The notes under the pieces are model-generated. The model searched no databases, had not been told where the DNA came from, and worked only from the letters and a program-made list of their open reading frames with translations. This document shows, piece by piece, positions 1 through 8,308 of a stretch of 64,000 bases of DNA (within the stretch, counting starts at the first letter, position 1; every line of letters starts with the position of its first letter). The position numbers and the translations under genes are program-made. Origin of the DNA: CAYGSN01 sp964352675 (lineage in GTDB: Bacteria > Pseudomonadota > Alphaproteobacteria > Micavibrionales > Micavibrionaceae); assembly GCA_964352675.1 (NCBI GenBank), contig CAYGSN010000004.1:53640-117639 (forward strand), written 5' to 3'.

Positions 1-1
1 A

Positions 2-658
2 GAACGTTGGGACAAAACCCTGCCCGGGCGCCCGCAATTTGGCCGTGCGATGCATAAACTGGCTGATCTGCTGCCGATGCGCGGCCCGCATGAGATTTAT
101 GAGAGCCTCATAAACCATTGGGATCACCCGCCTTTTTCCTTTGATACCAAGCCCTTACCCCTGCTGCATGAAGACCACGGCGCGGTGGCGGGCCTCAATT
201 TCGGTGAACAGATGATGCTCTGGGATACACTATCCTACCTGCCCAATGACATCCTCACCAAAGTTGACCGCGCCTCCATGGCTGTCTCGCTGGAAACCCG
301 CGCGCCGCTGCTGGATTACCGGATTTTCGAATTTGCCTGGCGCTTACCGGAATCTTATAAGCTGCGGAATGGTAAGGGAAAATGGCTGCTGCGCCAAGTT
401 CTGGGCCGTCATGTCCCACGCGAATTGTTCGAGCGCCCCAAACAAGGCTTTACCGTCCCTATCGGCGCATGGCTGCGTGGACCGCTACAGGATTGGGCCG
501 AAGATCTGCTCGGTGAGGATTCACTCAAAGCCCATGGCTTGCTGAATACGCATATGGTGCGCAGCCTGTGGGCCGCCCATAAACAGGGCAGCGCCGACCA
601 CACGATGAAACTCTGGACCGCCCTGATGTTCCAGGCTTGGCACAGGCGATGGATGTGA
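2..658 (+). CDS. asnB: Asparagine synthase (glutamine-hydrolysing)-like, C-terminal part
   Basis: The gene is cut by the left window edge; the frame is open from base 2, before the first internal ATG at 50. It codes for the C-terminal half of the ATP-dependent amidotransferase domain of AsnB-type enzymes, which transfer ammonia from glutamine to an activated carboxylate. Family hallmarks are visible: the block LPNDILTKVDRASMAVSLE followed by TRAPLLD, then RPKQGFTVPIG near the end. It sits 7 nt upstream of an SDR epimerase and a glycosyltransferase. AsnB homologues in such polysaccharide loci often amidate a uronic acid rather than make free asparagine, so the true substrate could be a sugar; that part is inference. 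Confidence 0.85.
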   Translation, partial: ERWDKTLPGRPQFGRAMHKLADLLPMRGPHEIYESLINHWDHPPFSFDTKPLPLLHEDHGAVAGLNFGEQMMLWDTLSYLPNDILTKVDRASMAVSLETRAPLLDYRIFEFAWRLPESYKLRNGKGKWLLRQVLGRHVPRELFERPKQGFTVPIGAWLRGPLQDWAEDLLGEDSLKAHGLLNTHMVRSLWAAHKQGSADHTMKLWTALMFQAWHRRWM

Positions 659-665
659 TTAGACT

Positions 666-1655
666 ATGACTATGAGCATCGCCATCACAGGAGGAGCAGG
701 TTTTATCGGCAGCGTTTTGACGCGCCGCCTGGTTGATGCGGGCGAAGACGTACGCATCCTTGATATTCAAGCCTCCAAAGCCTTCCCCGATCTGCGCCGC
801 GATAGCGATGTCACCGATGAAGCAGCGATGATCCGTGACCTCGAAGGTGTAGATGTGATTTACCATCTGGCCGCCGAGCACCGCGATGATGTGCAGCCCA
901 TCCAGAAATATTACGATGTGAATGTCGGCGGGGCGCAAAATGTTGTGGCTGCTGCCGAGGCGCACAATATCAACACGATTATTTTCACCAGCACAGTGGC
1001 CGTTTACGGGCTGGATGCCGGTGATCCGAAAACGGGATCAGTGGAAACAGATCCGGCCAATCCGTTTAATGATTACGGCCAGTCAAAGCTGGACAGTGAG
1101 AAGGTCTTCGAAGCCTGGGCGGCGAAAGATCCGAGACGCAAGCTGGTCACGCTGCGTCTGGTCGCTACATTCGGGCCGGATAATCGCGGCAATATTTATA
1201 CGCTGATGGATCAAATCGCGCGCGGGAAATTCGTGATGGTCGGCAGCGGGCGCAATCATAAATCCATTGCCTATGTCGAAAATGTTGCAGCCTTTTTGCA
1301 GCATTGCATGAGCCTGCCGCCCGGACTTCACACTTATAATTATGCCGATAAACCGGACCTGAACATGCGTGAAATGGTGGCCGATATCCGCTCTGCGCTT
1401 GGACTGCCGGGGATGGGGCCACACGTGCCTTATGCGATTGGCCTGGCCGGCGGGATGACATTTGACGTCGCCGCGAAGCTGACAGGGCGCACATTCCCCA
1501 TTAGTAAAATCCGCGTGCAGAAATTCTGCGCCAATACGATTGTGAATGCGGATAAGGTTCAAGAGACAGGGTTTCAAGCGCCGTACAGTTTGAGCGAGGG
1601 GCTGAAGACCATGATCGAGGCGGAATTCCCGACCGTTCAAAAAAACGCTGCATAA
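666..1655 (+). CDS. NAD-dependent epimerase/dehydratase (SDR family)
   Basis: Extended SDR of 329 residues. The Rossmann motif TGGAGFIG is at residues 8-15, and the catalytic pair Y137 and K141 is in YGQSK, preceded by a FTST segment at 107-110 that supplies the active-site Ser/Thr. These features fit nucleotide-sugar 4-epimerases and 4,6-dehydratases; the exact sugar cannot be read from the sequence. The gene starts 7 nt after the asparagine synthase-like gene, and its TAA overlaps the ATG of the next glycosyltransferase (TAATG), so the three are probably one transcription unit for a surface polysaccharide. Confidence 0.85.
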   Translation: MTMSIAITGGAGFIGSVLTRRLVDAGEDVRILDIQASKAFPDLRRDSDVTDEAAMIRDLEGVDVIYHLAAEHRDDVQPIQKYYDVNVGGAQNVVAAAEAHNINTIIFTSTVAVYGLDAGDPKTGSVETDPANPFNDYGQSKLDSEKVFEAWAAKDPRRKLVTLRLVATFGPDNRGNIYTLMDQIARGKFVMVGSGRNHKSIAYVENVAAFLQHCMSLPPGLHTYNYADKPDLNMREMVADIRSALGLPGMGPHVPYAIGLAGGMTFDVAAKLTGRTFPISKIRVQKFCANTIVNADKVQETGFQAPYSLSEGLKTMIEAEFPTVQKNAA

Positions 1656-2776
1656 TGTGCACGAAGCTTCTCTATATCATCAATCACATTGACTGGTTCT
1701 GGAGCCACCGCCTGCCGCTTGCCCAAGGCGCACAAAAAGACGGTTACGAGGTTTATGTTGCGGTTACAGACTCCACCAAAGATAAAAAACTGGCGCAGCA
1801 AAACTTTACCGGGCTGGAGCTTCCGCCGTCTGATCAAGGCTTTACACCCTTAACCATTTTAAAAACCATCTGGGCGATGCACAAGCTGATGGCAGAGCAA
1901 AAACCGGACATCGTCCATGCTATCACGCTGAAATACGCCTTTATGGCCGGGCTGGCCGCGCGCTCGCATCCGCATATCAAAATCGTACACACGATTGCCG
2001 GGCTGGGATATCTTTTTTCCGGCGAAGGCATGAAGCCAAAGATATTGCGCACACTCATCGGTCCTTTTTTAAAGCTGGCGCTTAAGGGCTGCAACACAGA
2101 GCTGATTTTTCAAAACCCGGATGATATGAGCTTGCTGATTTCACGCGAATTTGCCCGTAAAGAACAATGTCATCTGATCCGTGGTTCCGGCGTGGATGTG
2201 CAGCAATTTGCGCCAACAGAAGGCGCAGAAGAAACCCCGCCGCTTGTCGTCATGCCGACGCGCCTTGTGCATGATAAGGGCGTAGCCGTGTTCGTGGAGG
2301 CCGCACGCCTCTTAAAATCGCGCGGCGTTAATGCCCACTTCCAAATCGCCGGCGGCATCACCACCAATAACCCGCTGGCGATTTCACAAAAAGACATGGA
2401 AGAAATGGTCGCCGATGGCGCGGCGCAGTGGCTGGGAAAAGTTTCTGACATGCCGGATCTGCTCGGCCGGGCCAGCCTTATTGCCTATCCATCTTATTAC
2501 CGCGAGGGCATCCCCAAAGTTCTGCTGGAGGCCTGCGCCATGGGCAAGGCGATCATCACCACGGATCATCCCGGATGCCGTGAAGCCGTGGCACATAATG
2601 ATAATGGTCTTCTGGTCCCTATCAAAAATGCTGCGGCTCTTGCCGATGCCATTGCAGAGTTACTGCAGGATAACCAGCGCCGCAACAAAATGGGCCGGCG
2701 CAGCCGTCAGCGCGCGGAAGCAGAATTTGATGTCAGGCTGATCGTTGAAAAAACGCTAGAGGTTTATAAAGATTAA
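1655..2776 (+). CDS. Glycosyltransferase family 4 protein
   Basis: A 373-residue GT-B glycosyltransferase. The N-terminal domain starts with LLYIINHIDWFWSHRLPLA, as in PglA/CapM-like enzymes that act on undecaprenyl-linked sugars at the inner membrane. The C-terminal Glyco_trans_1 domain has the nucleotide-sugar-binding signature REGIPKVLLEACAMGKAI with the E-x7-E pattern. The start ATG overlaps the stop of the SDR gene. The 3' end overlaps by 4 nt with the convergent TPR gene. Donor and acceptor sugars are unknown. Confidence 0.85.
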   Translation: MCTKLLYIINHIDWFWSHRLPLAQGAQKDGYEVYVAVTDSTKDKKLAQQNFTGLELPPSDQGFTPLTILKTIWAMHKLMAEQKPDIVHAITLKYAFMAGLAARSHPHIKIVHTIAGLGYLFSGEGMKPKILRTLIGPFLKLALKGCNTELIFQNPDDMSLLISREFARKEQCHLIRGSGVDVQQFAPTEGAEETPPLVVMPTRLVHDKGVAVFVEAARLLKSRGVNAHFQIAGGITTNNPLAISQKDMEEMVADGAAQWLGKVSDMPDLLGRASLIAYPSYYREGIPKVLLEACAMGKAIITTDHPGCREAVAHNDNGLLVPIKNAAALADAIAELLQDNQRRNKMGRRSRQRAEAEFDVRLIVEKTLEVYKD

Positions 2777-3474
2777 TTTCTGCGCGGATCGAAACGATTA
2801 TTATCAGCATCAGAACCTGTGATACGTAGAGCCTGCATAACATAATAATAGTTTTCTTTTATTGTTTCATCATCAGGATACGCTGCATACGCAATTTCTA
2901 TATGCGATCTTGCCTTGTCAAATTTATCGCACATACAATAAATAGTAGCCAGATTAGCGTGTAAAAAAGGATCGCTTTTTTGATTCAGAGCCCGCTTTAA
3001 AATCTCTATGGCTTCATCGGTACGACCCAACCGCGCATAGCAATTTGCCGCATTCCCATACACATCAATATCATCATGCTCACAATCGGAAATTGATTCA
3101 TAAATCCGCACACCGGACTCAAAATCCTCCATCAGAACCGCACTCATAATATACGCCGAATAAGTAACGGATGCAGGGTCGATCGAGACAGCCGTTTCAA
3201 AATGTTTTCGAGCGTCTTCAGGACGATTTGAAAACATGAGAGTTTTTGCCAGATCATCATGGGCCTGCGCACTCATTGGCTCAATATCGACCCTTTTTTG
3301 TGCGTAAGAAAGGGCCTGATCCACACGCCCCAATCTCATAAATTGATATATTAACTCAGGATAAGGCTCCATATCTCGCGGATTTTTTTTAATCTGACTT
3401 TCCAGATCCTGAATACGCTTTTCACGCCCAGGACCAGTCGCATTTTCTTCCCATTGCTCATAAATATCTGACAT
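2773..3474 (-). CDS. Tetratricopeptide-repeat protein
   Basis: A 233-residue protein made of helical repeats with the TPR spacing. One clear unit reads DVYGNAANCYARLGRTDEAI; others lie around VDQALSYAQKRVDIEPMSAQ and ARKHFETAVSIDPASV. No signal peptide or membrane segment is seen, so it is probably cytosolic and acts as a protein-binding scaffold. Base composition is more A+T-rich than the neighbouring genes, which suggests a separate origin. The Shine-Dalgarno AGAGG, 8 nt before the ATG, is locked in a perfect hairpin (3478-3503). Specific function is unknown. Confidence 0.75.
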   Translation of the reverse strand: MSDIYEQWEENATGPGREKRIQDLESQIKKNPRDMEPYPELIYQFMRLGRVDQALSYAQKRVDIEPMSAQAHDDLAKTLMFSNRPEDARKHFETAVSIDPASVTYSAYIMSAVLMEDFESGVRIYESISDCEHDDIDVYGNAANCYARLGRTDEAIEILKRALNQKSDPFLHANLATIYCMCDKFDKARSHIEIAYAAYPDDETIKENYYYVMQALRITGSDADNNRFDPRRN

Positions 3475-3477
3475 ATA

Positions 3478-3503
3478 AAACCTCTGTATTTTTACAGAGG
3501 TTT
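3478..3503 (-). promoter_or_regulatory. RBS-sequestering hairpin in the leader of the TPR gene
   Basis: An 11-bp perfect stem (3478-3488 with 3493-3503, loop of 4 nt) ends 3 nt before the ATG at 3474. On the minus strand its 3' arm carries AGAGG, the only Shine-Dalgarno for the gene, so folding would hide the ribosome site. It is not followed by a T-tract in the minus direction. On the plus strand it could also serve as a weak terminator for the polysaccharide genes, but it lies about 700 nt past their end. Confidence 0.5.
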
Positions 3504-3558
3504 ACAGCAAGTTATTAAATATGTCAATTTTTTATTGGTAAAATAAAGTCAACAAGCC

Positions 3559-4386
3559 CTAGAATGTGAACTGCTTCTCAACCGCATCCAGGCCCGCTTT
3601 GACCAGCACGTGGATTGGCCCACCCTGAAACTCTGCTGCCACATCCTGCGTCTTGGGAATTTTCACCGTTGCCTGGCGCTTATCGTTTTCATCAATCGTA
3701 ACGTGCGGCAGTGCCGTCAAGCCTGCATCCCCGGCCGTCACAAAAACATCAAAGCTCTCAAACCCGCCTTGAGAAAACACCCGCAGGACCATGCCATCCG
3801 GGCCGCTGACGATCGTATTGATTTTTAATCCGGGCAAATCCTCCGGAGATGGCAAACGCCGCTTTGCCAATTCGATCTGCGCCCTGTTTTCGTGGGCCTG
3901 TTCTTCATCCAGATCAGCCGGCGCAGCCGATAACACGAAAGTCTGCGGAATACAGATATCCTTGCAGACCATGATATCCAGCTTCAATGCGATTTTGCTG
4001 GCCAGGCCGTTATCGGGAACCTTGATCTTTAAAGGCAGGGCCGCACGGCTCTTGTAACCAAAGGTCTGGAATCCAGACTCATCAAAACGATGTGGCACAG
4101 GCCAGAACACCGTGACTTCACCAATATTTTCAGACCCACTCCAGTCAAAGCGCGGGGGCAATCCGGCATCACCCGGCACACGCCAGTATGTGTGCCAGCC
4201 TTTGGTCAATTCCATCTCGAGAACAGCCTCAACCTCACCCTGCACGGCTGGGGCAGAAAGCAACCGTGCACGCACATAATCCGTACGTTCCCAGTCTTGT
4301 CCGGCCTGCGCCCCTCCGGACACAGCCAATACCAATGCGAATAAGACGCACACCGCTATTTTTGAGACAAAAGTCATAATCTTCAC
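3559..4386 (-). CDS. Periplasmic DsbD N-terminal-domain (DsbDalpha-like) protein
   Basis: A 275-residue exported protein with a signal peptide (about residues 1-28, ending AQAGQDW). The mature part matches the N-terminal domain of the thiol:disulfide reductase DsbD (WHTYWRVPGDAGLPP, PVPHRFDESGFQTFGYKS) and keeps a Cys pair in CKDICIPQ. The membrane core and C-terminal thioredoxin domain of full DsbD are missing, so this is a stand-alone version. Known relatives take electrons in the periplasm for cytochrome or envelope protein maturation; here the partner is unknown. It is divergent from algH with 57 nt between the two genes. Confidence 0.8.
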   Translation of the reverse strand: MKIMTFVSKIAVCVLFALVLAVSGGAQAGQDWERTDYVRARLLSAPAVQGEVEAVLEMELTKGWHTYWRVPGDAGLPPRFDWSGSENIGEVTVFWPVPHRFDESGFQTFGYKSRAALPLKIKVPDNGLASKIALKLDIMVCKDICIPQTFVLSAAPADLDEEQAHENRAQIELAKRRLPSPEDLPGLKINTIVSGPDGMVLRVFSQGGFESFDVFVTAGDAGLTALPHVTIDENDKRQATVKIPKTQDVAAEFQGGPIHVLVKAGLDAVEKQFTF

Positions 4387-4443
4387 AATACCGCTCCTCT
4401 TGATTTATTCCTTCATTATAAAGCACAATGTGAGGGAAATACC

Positions 4444-5046
4444 ATGAGCGATAAAAAGAAAACGACAAACGGCGGCAAAGACGCCTATTTGACAGGAAAG
4501 CTGCTTCTGGCAATGCCGGCCATGGGCGATCCGCGCTTTCACCGTGCCGTTATTTTTATGTGCGCTCATAGCGAAGACGGCGCGATGGGGCTGGTCATCA
4601 ATCACGGATTGCCTGGCGTGGAGTTGGAACAGCTTTTGGAGCAACTCGGCATGACGTCGGATATTCAGATTGATTTAAAACAGCTGTCCTTGCCCTTGCT
4701 GGCGGGTGGCCCTGTGGATTCGGTGCGCGGGTTCCTGCTGCATAGCGGAGAGTTTAGCCAGGCCGATACAGTTAAAATCAACGAGTTCTATAGCATCACC
4801 GGAACGATTGAAGCCCTGCGGGATGTCGCGCGCGGCAACGGGCCCGAAAATGTTTTGTTTATTCTTGGTTATGCCGGATGGGGGCCAGGACAATTGGAGC
4901 ATGAACTGCAGGACAATGCGTGGCTGGTTACCGAGCCGGATTCAAAAATCATTTTCGGCATACCCAATGACGAAAAATGGGAAAAGGCCGTGCAGAAACT
5001 CGGCTTTGAGCCGGGCATGCTTTCCGGCGCGGCTGGACACGCTTAG
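4444..5046 (+). CDS. algH: YqgE/AlgH family protein (UPF0301)
   Basis: A 200-residue protein with the family start LTGKLLLAMPAMGDPRFHRA and the AMGLVINHGL segment. Length matches the family. AlgH/YqgE proteins are small soluble alpha/beta proteins of uncertain biochemical role, linked in pseudomonads to alginate regulation. A GAGGGAA ribosome site precedes the ATG. The next gene, dgkA, starts about 97 nt downstream on the same strand. Confidence 0.9.
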   Translation: MSDKKKTTNGGKDAYLTGKLLLAMPAMGDPRFHRAVIFMCAHSEDGAMGLVINHGLPGVELEQLLEQLGMTSDIQIDLKQLSLPLLAGGPVDSVRGFLLHSGEFSQADTVKINEFYSITGTIEALRDVARGNGPENVLFILGYAGWGPGQLEHELQDNAWLVTEPDSKIIFGIPNDEKWEKAVQKLGFEPGMLSGAAGHA

Positions 5047-5143
5047 AAGAAATAAACCCCTTTGGTGAATACGGTTTTCAATGTATCCTATTGCTCAGAT
5101 GCATTTCTTGTATCTGTCTATCATGCACAAAAAGGAAGTAACG

Positions 5144-5518
5144 ATGGCCGCACCAGAAAACAATACCGGTTTAAAACGTATTTACAACGCTTTCTTTTTT
5201 TCCATGCACGGATTCAAGGCATGCTTCCGCACCGAAGAAGCCTTCCGCCAGGAAGTCTATCTGGCGCTAGTCATGATCCCGCTCAGTTTTTTTCTCAGCG
5301 ACACTGTGATTGAAAATGTATTGTTGTTGGGTGTTATCGCTCTTGTCCTGATCGTTGAAATTCTTAACACCGCAGTCGAGCGCGCGATTGACCGCATATC
5401 ATTTGAAAAACACGAACTCTCTAAAGAAGCCAAAGACATGGGATCCGCCGCAGTATTCATTGCCCTTGTGCTGGCCGGCGTTGTCTGGGCGATGATATTG
5501 CTGCCGAAAATTCTTTAG
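5144..5518 (+). CDS. dgkA: Diacylglycerol kinase (prokaryotic DgkA type)
   Basis: I chose the ATG at 5144 because it follows the ribosome site AAAGGAAG (5131-5138) and gives 124 residues, close to the 121-122 of the family; the frame is open further upstream to 5081. The protein is a small integral membrane kinase that phosphorylates diacylglycerol to phosphatidate. Three hydrophobic helices are visible. The catalytic helix shows EILNTAVERAIDRIS, and the conserved AKDMGSAAV follows. It recycles diacylglycerol released when membrane phospholipids donate head groups to envelope glycans. Confidence 0.92.
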   Translation: MAAPENNTGLKRIYNAFFFSMHGFKACFRTEEAFRQEVYLALVMIPLSFFLSDTVIENVLLLGVIALVLIVEILNTAVERAIDRISFEKHELSKEAKDMGSAAVFIALVLAGVVWAMILLPKIL

Positions 5519-5528
5519 GCCGTATTAT

Positions 5529-6791
5529 TTAAGCAGCCAGACGCTCCGAAATTTTCTCGTAAGACTCCATTTTCGAAAGCGGTCCCAGAGCCGCAACAGT
5601 CGGCTTGCCGCGGAAAATCTTTTGCGCAACATTTAGAATTTTTTGTACATCTATCGCATCAATCTTTTGTACCATTGCCTGTACATCCAAAACTTTGTCC
5701 CGGAATATCAGATGCTTGGCTTGCTGATCCGCACGGCTCATCATTGATTCCCGGCCCATCAACATATTGGATCTCAACTGCGCCTTGGCACGTTCAATTT
5801 CCTGCTCATTTACCTCGCGCGTGATTTTCAAAACCTCATCACACACCACGGGAATGAGCTCTGGCAAATCATTCGGCCCTGTTCCTGCATAGATGCCAAA
5901 CTGCCCATCATCTGCATAGCCGGAATGATATGAGAATACGGAATAGACCAGCCCACGCTTTTCCCGCACCTCCTGGAACAGGCGCGAAGACATGCCGCCG
6001 CCCAGAATGGTGGATAGCGCCTGCGCGGTATAATAATCCTCATCCAGACGCGAAATCCCCTGAAACCCAATAACAACATGGCTTTGTTCCAGATCTTTCT
6101 GCAGCCGATCCTCCCCACCTTTATAATTCGCCGCTTTTCTGCGCGCAGCATTCTGAGCAGGAAAAGCAAGAAAGACTTCGTGCGCCTTTGCTACAAATTC
6201 ATCATGATCGACATTTCCAGCCGCAGAGATCACTGTGTTTTCAGGAGAATAAAACTCGCTGACATAGTTCATCAAAGTCTCACGCTCCATGTTTTGAATA
6301 ATGTCAGCCCGGCCCAAAATCGGTGCGCCGAAAGCCTGATCGGGATAAGCGACTTCGTAATAATTGTCGAACACCAGATCATCCGGCGTGTCGTGGCACA
6401 TGCCAATTTCCTGCAGGATCACATGGCGCTCGCGCTCCACCTCCTCTTTCGGCATAACGGAGTTCTGGTACATATCGGCCAGAACCTCTAGCCCCAGCGC
6501 AGTATCTTCCTTAAGCAAATGGATGTGATAGCTGGTCAGCTCGCGGCTGGTATAAGCATTCATGCTGCCGCCTACATTCTCAATCACTTCAGCAATCTGC
6601 GGGGCGCTGCGGGTTTTCGTCCCTTTGAACAACATATGCTCCACCATATGCGCCGCCCCATTATGCGACAGGTTTTCATTGCGCGTTCCTACGCCAACCC
6701 AGATGCCGATCGCGGCCGTATCCACCGAGGGCACATGATCGGTAATCACGCGCAAACCATTATCGAGGATTGTGATTTTTATGTCTGACAT
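5529..6791 (-). CDS. M16 family zinc peptidase (mitochondrial-processing-peptidase-like)
   Basis: The start at 6791 gives MSDIKITILDNG, begins 4 nt after the thrC stop and has GGAGAG in front of it; an upstream extension to 6848 runs into thrC. The 420-residue protein has the inverse zinc motif HMVEH (residues 48-52) and a downstream acidic ligand in the VILQEIGM region. It also has the second half-domain typical of single-chain M16B peptidases (GGGMSSRLFQEVREKRGLVYSV). Alphaproteobacterial members are the closest bacterial relatives of mitochondrial processing peptidase. Thr synthase and this peptidase are commonly adjacent in Alphaproteobacteria (recalled, not checked), which supports the call. 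Confidence 0.92.
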   Translation of the reverse strand: MSDIKITILDNGLRVITDHVPSVDTAAIGIWVGVGTRNENLSHNGAAHMVEHMLFKGTKTRSAPQIAEVIENVGGSMNAYTSRELTSYHIHLLKEDTALGLEVLADMYQNSVMPKEEVERERHVILQEIGMCHDTPDDLVFDNYYEVAYPDQAFGAPILGRADIIQNMERETLMNYVSEFYSPENTVISAAGNVDHDEFVAKAHEVFLAFPAQNAARRKAANYKGGEDRLQKDLEQSHVVIGFQGISRLDEDYYTAQALSTILGGGMSSRLFQEVREKRGLVYSVFSYHSGYADDGQFGIYAGTGPNDLPELIPVVCDEVLKITREVNEQEIERAKAQLRSNMLMGRESMMSRADQQAKHLIFRDKVLDVQAMVQKIDAIDVQKILNVAQKIFRGKPTVAALGPLSKMESYEKISERLAA

Positions 6792-6795
6792 TGCT

Positions 6796-8187
6796 TTATC
6801 TCTCCAAAATATAGGCGCGTATGGCGCTTTGAACCGCTTGTAAATCATTGGGTAAAATATCGAACTGCTCTTTGCGTTCCATCAAATCGCCTAAATGATC
6901 CGGCAGGGCCGGACGCTGGCCGATGGCTTTTTCGACCGCATCGGGAAATTTCGCCGGGTGAGCCGTGGCCAGCGTAATAACCGTGCCGTGCCCGCCTTCG
7001 GATTCAAGCTGGCGCGCTGCATGCATCCCCACCGCGCTGTGTGGATCGAGGGTGTACTGGTTTTCCTCGTAAACCGCCTTGATTGTCGCCAACGTTTCTT
7101 CTTCGGAACTTCTAAATGCCTTAAACCACTTTTTTGCATTATGTAAAATTAAAGGTGGGGTAGTAGCAATTCGATTGTTTGAAAATTCCTGCATAAACCC
7201 CTTCAGCGCCTCCGCATCTCTTCCCAGCGCATCGAACAGATAGCGCTCGAAATTGCTGGAGATCTGGATGTCCATGGACGGGCTCATGGTCGGCTGAACC
7301 TCTGCCGTGCGCATCTCACCGGTTTCAAGAAACCGCGTCAGAATATCATTGCGGTTCGTGGCAATCGCGAGCGTTTTGATCGGTAGTCCCATCTGCCGCG
7401 CGCAATAGGCGGCAAACACATTTCCGAAATTTCCGGTCGGCACAACAAAGGACACATCGCCATCCACCTGCAGCACCGCATGCACGTAATAGACAATCTG
7501 CGCCATGATGCGCGCCCAGTTAATCGAATTCACCGCCGATAAATTCATCTCTGTGCGGAACGGCGCATCATTAAACATCGCCTTGACCAGATTTTGGCAA
7601 TCATCAAACGTGCCATCGAGCGCAATATTATGCACGTTGGGCGCATCCACCGTGGTCATCTGCCGGCGCTGTACGTCCGATACGCGCCCCTTCGGATGCA
7701 GGATAAAAATTTCTACCCGGTCCGAATGGCGGCAACCCTCAATCGCCGCCGAGCCCGTATCGCCGGAAGTCGCGCCGATGATCGTCACACGCTCATCACG
7801 TTTGGTTAGAACATGATCAAATAACCGCCCGAGAAGTTGCAGCGCCACATCCTTGAACGCCAGCGTCGGGCCGTGGAACTGCTCCATCACATAAAGGTCA
7901 TTCGAGAGCTTATGCAGCGGCAGCGGCGGATCATGGCGGAAAATATCCGGCCCGTATGCCTCCTCTAAAATCGTACGAAACGCATCGCGCTCAATGCATC
8001 CTTCCACGAAGGGAAACATCACCGCCTCGGCCACATCAATATAGGATTTGCCCCTCAGCGCCGCCAGATCAAGCGCTGGCCAGCTTTCAGGTACATACAA
8101 CCCGCCATCAGGCGCCAGCCCGGCCAACAAGACCTGCTCAAATGTTTGGGGGTTACCCCCGCCGCGCGTGGAAATATAGTTGATCAT
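6796..8187 (-). CDS. thrC: Threonine synthase
   Basis: A 463-residue PLP enzyme that converts O-phosphohomoserine to threonine, the last step of the pathway. The start MINYISTRGG and the PLP lysine K112 in GPTLAFKDVALQLLGR are diagnostic; a phosphate-binding loop GATSGDTGSAAIEG follows. Length fits the enteric-type family. It is translationally close to the M16 peptidase gene downstream and divergent from the lipase-like gene at 8309. Confidence 0.95.
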   Translation of the reverse strand: MINYISTRGGGNPQTFEQVLLAGLAPDGGLYVPESWPALDLAALRGKSYIDVAEAVMFPFVEGCIERDAFRTILEEAYGPDIFRHDPPLPLHKLSNDLYVMEQFHGPTLAFKDVALQLLGRLFDHVLTKRDERVTIIGATSGDTGSAAIEGCRHSDRVEIFILHPKGRVSDVQRRQMTTVDAPNVHNIALDGTFDDCQNLVKAMFNDAPFRTEMNLSAVNSINWARIMAQIVYYVHAVLQVDGDVSFVVPTGNFGNVFAAYCARQMGLPIKTLAIATNRNDILTRFLETGEMRTAEVQPTMSPSMDIQISSNFERYLFDALGRDAEALKGFMQEFSNNRIATTPPLILHNAKKWFKAFRSSEEETLATIKAVYEENQYTLDPHSAVGMHAARQLESEGGHGTVITLATAHPAKFPDAVEKAIGQRPALPDHLGDLMERKEQFDILPNDLQAVQSAIRAYILER

Positions 8188-8308
8188 ACCGCTCTCTTTT
8201 TAAAGCTCCACAAGCTTTATAGCGCATTCTTTACAAAATCTTAAGCTTATTTTCGTATGATAAGCGGATAAAAAACTTAAAAAAACAAGGCAATAGAGGG
8301 TAATAGGC

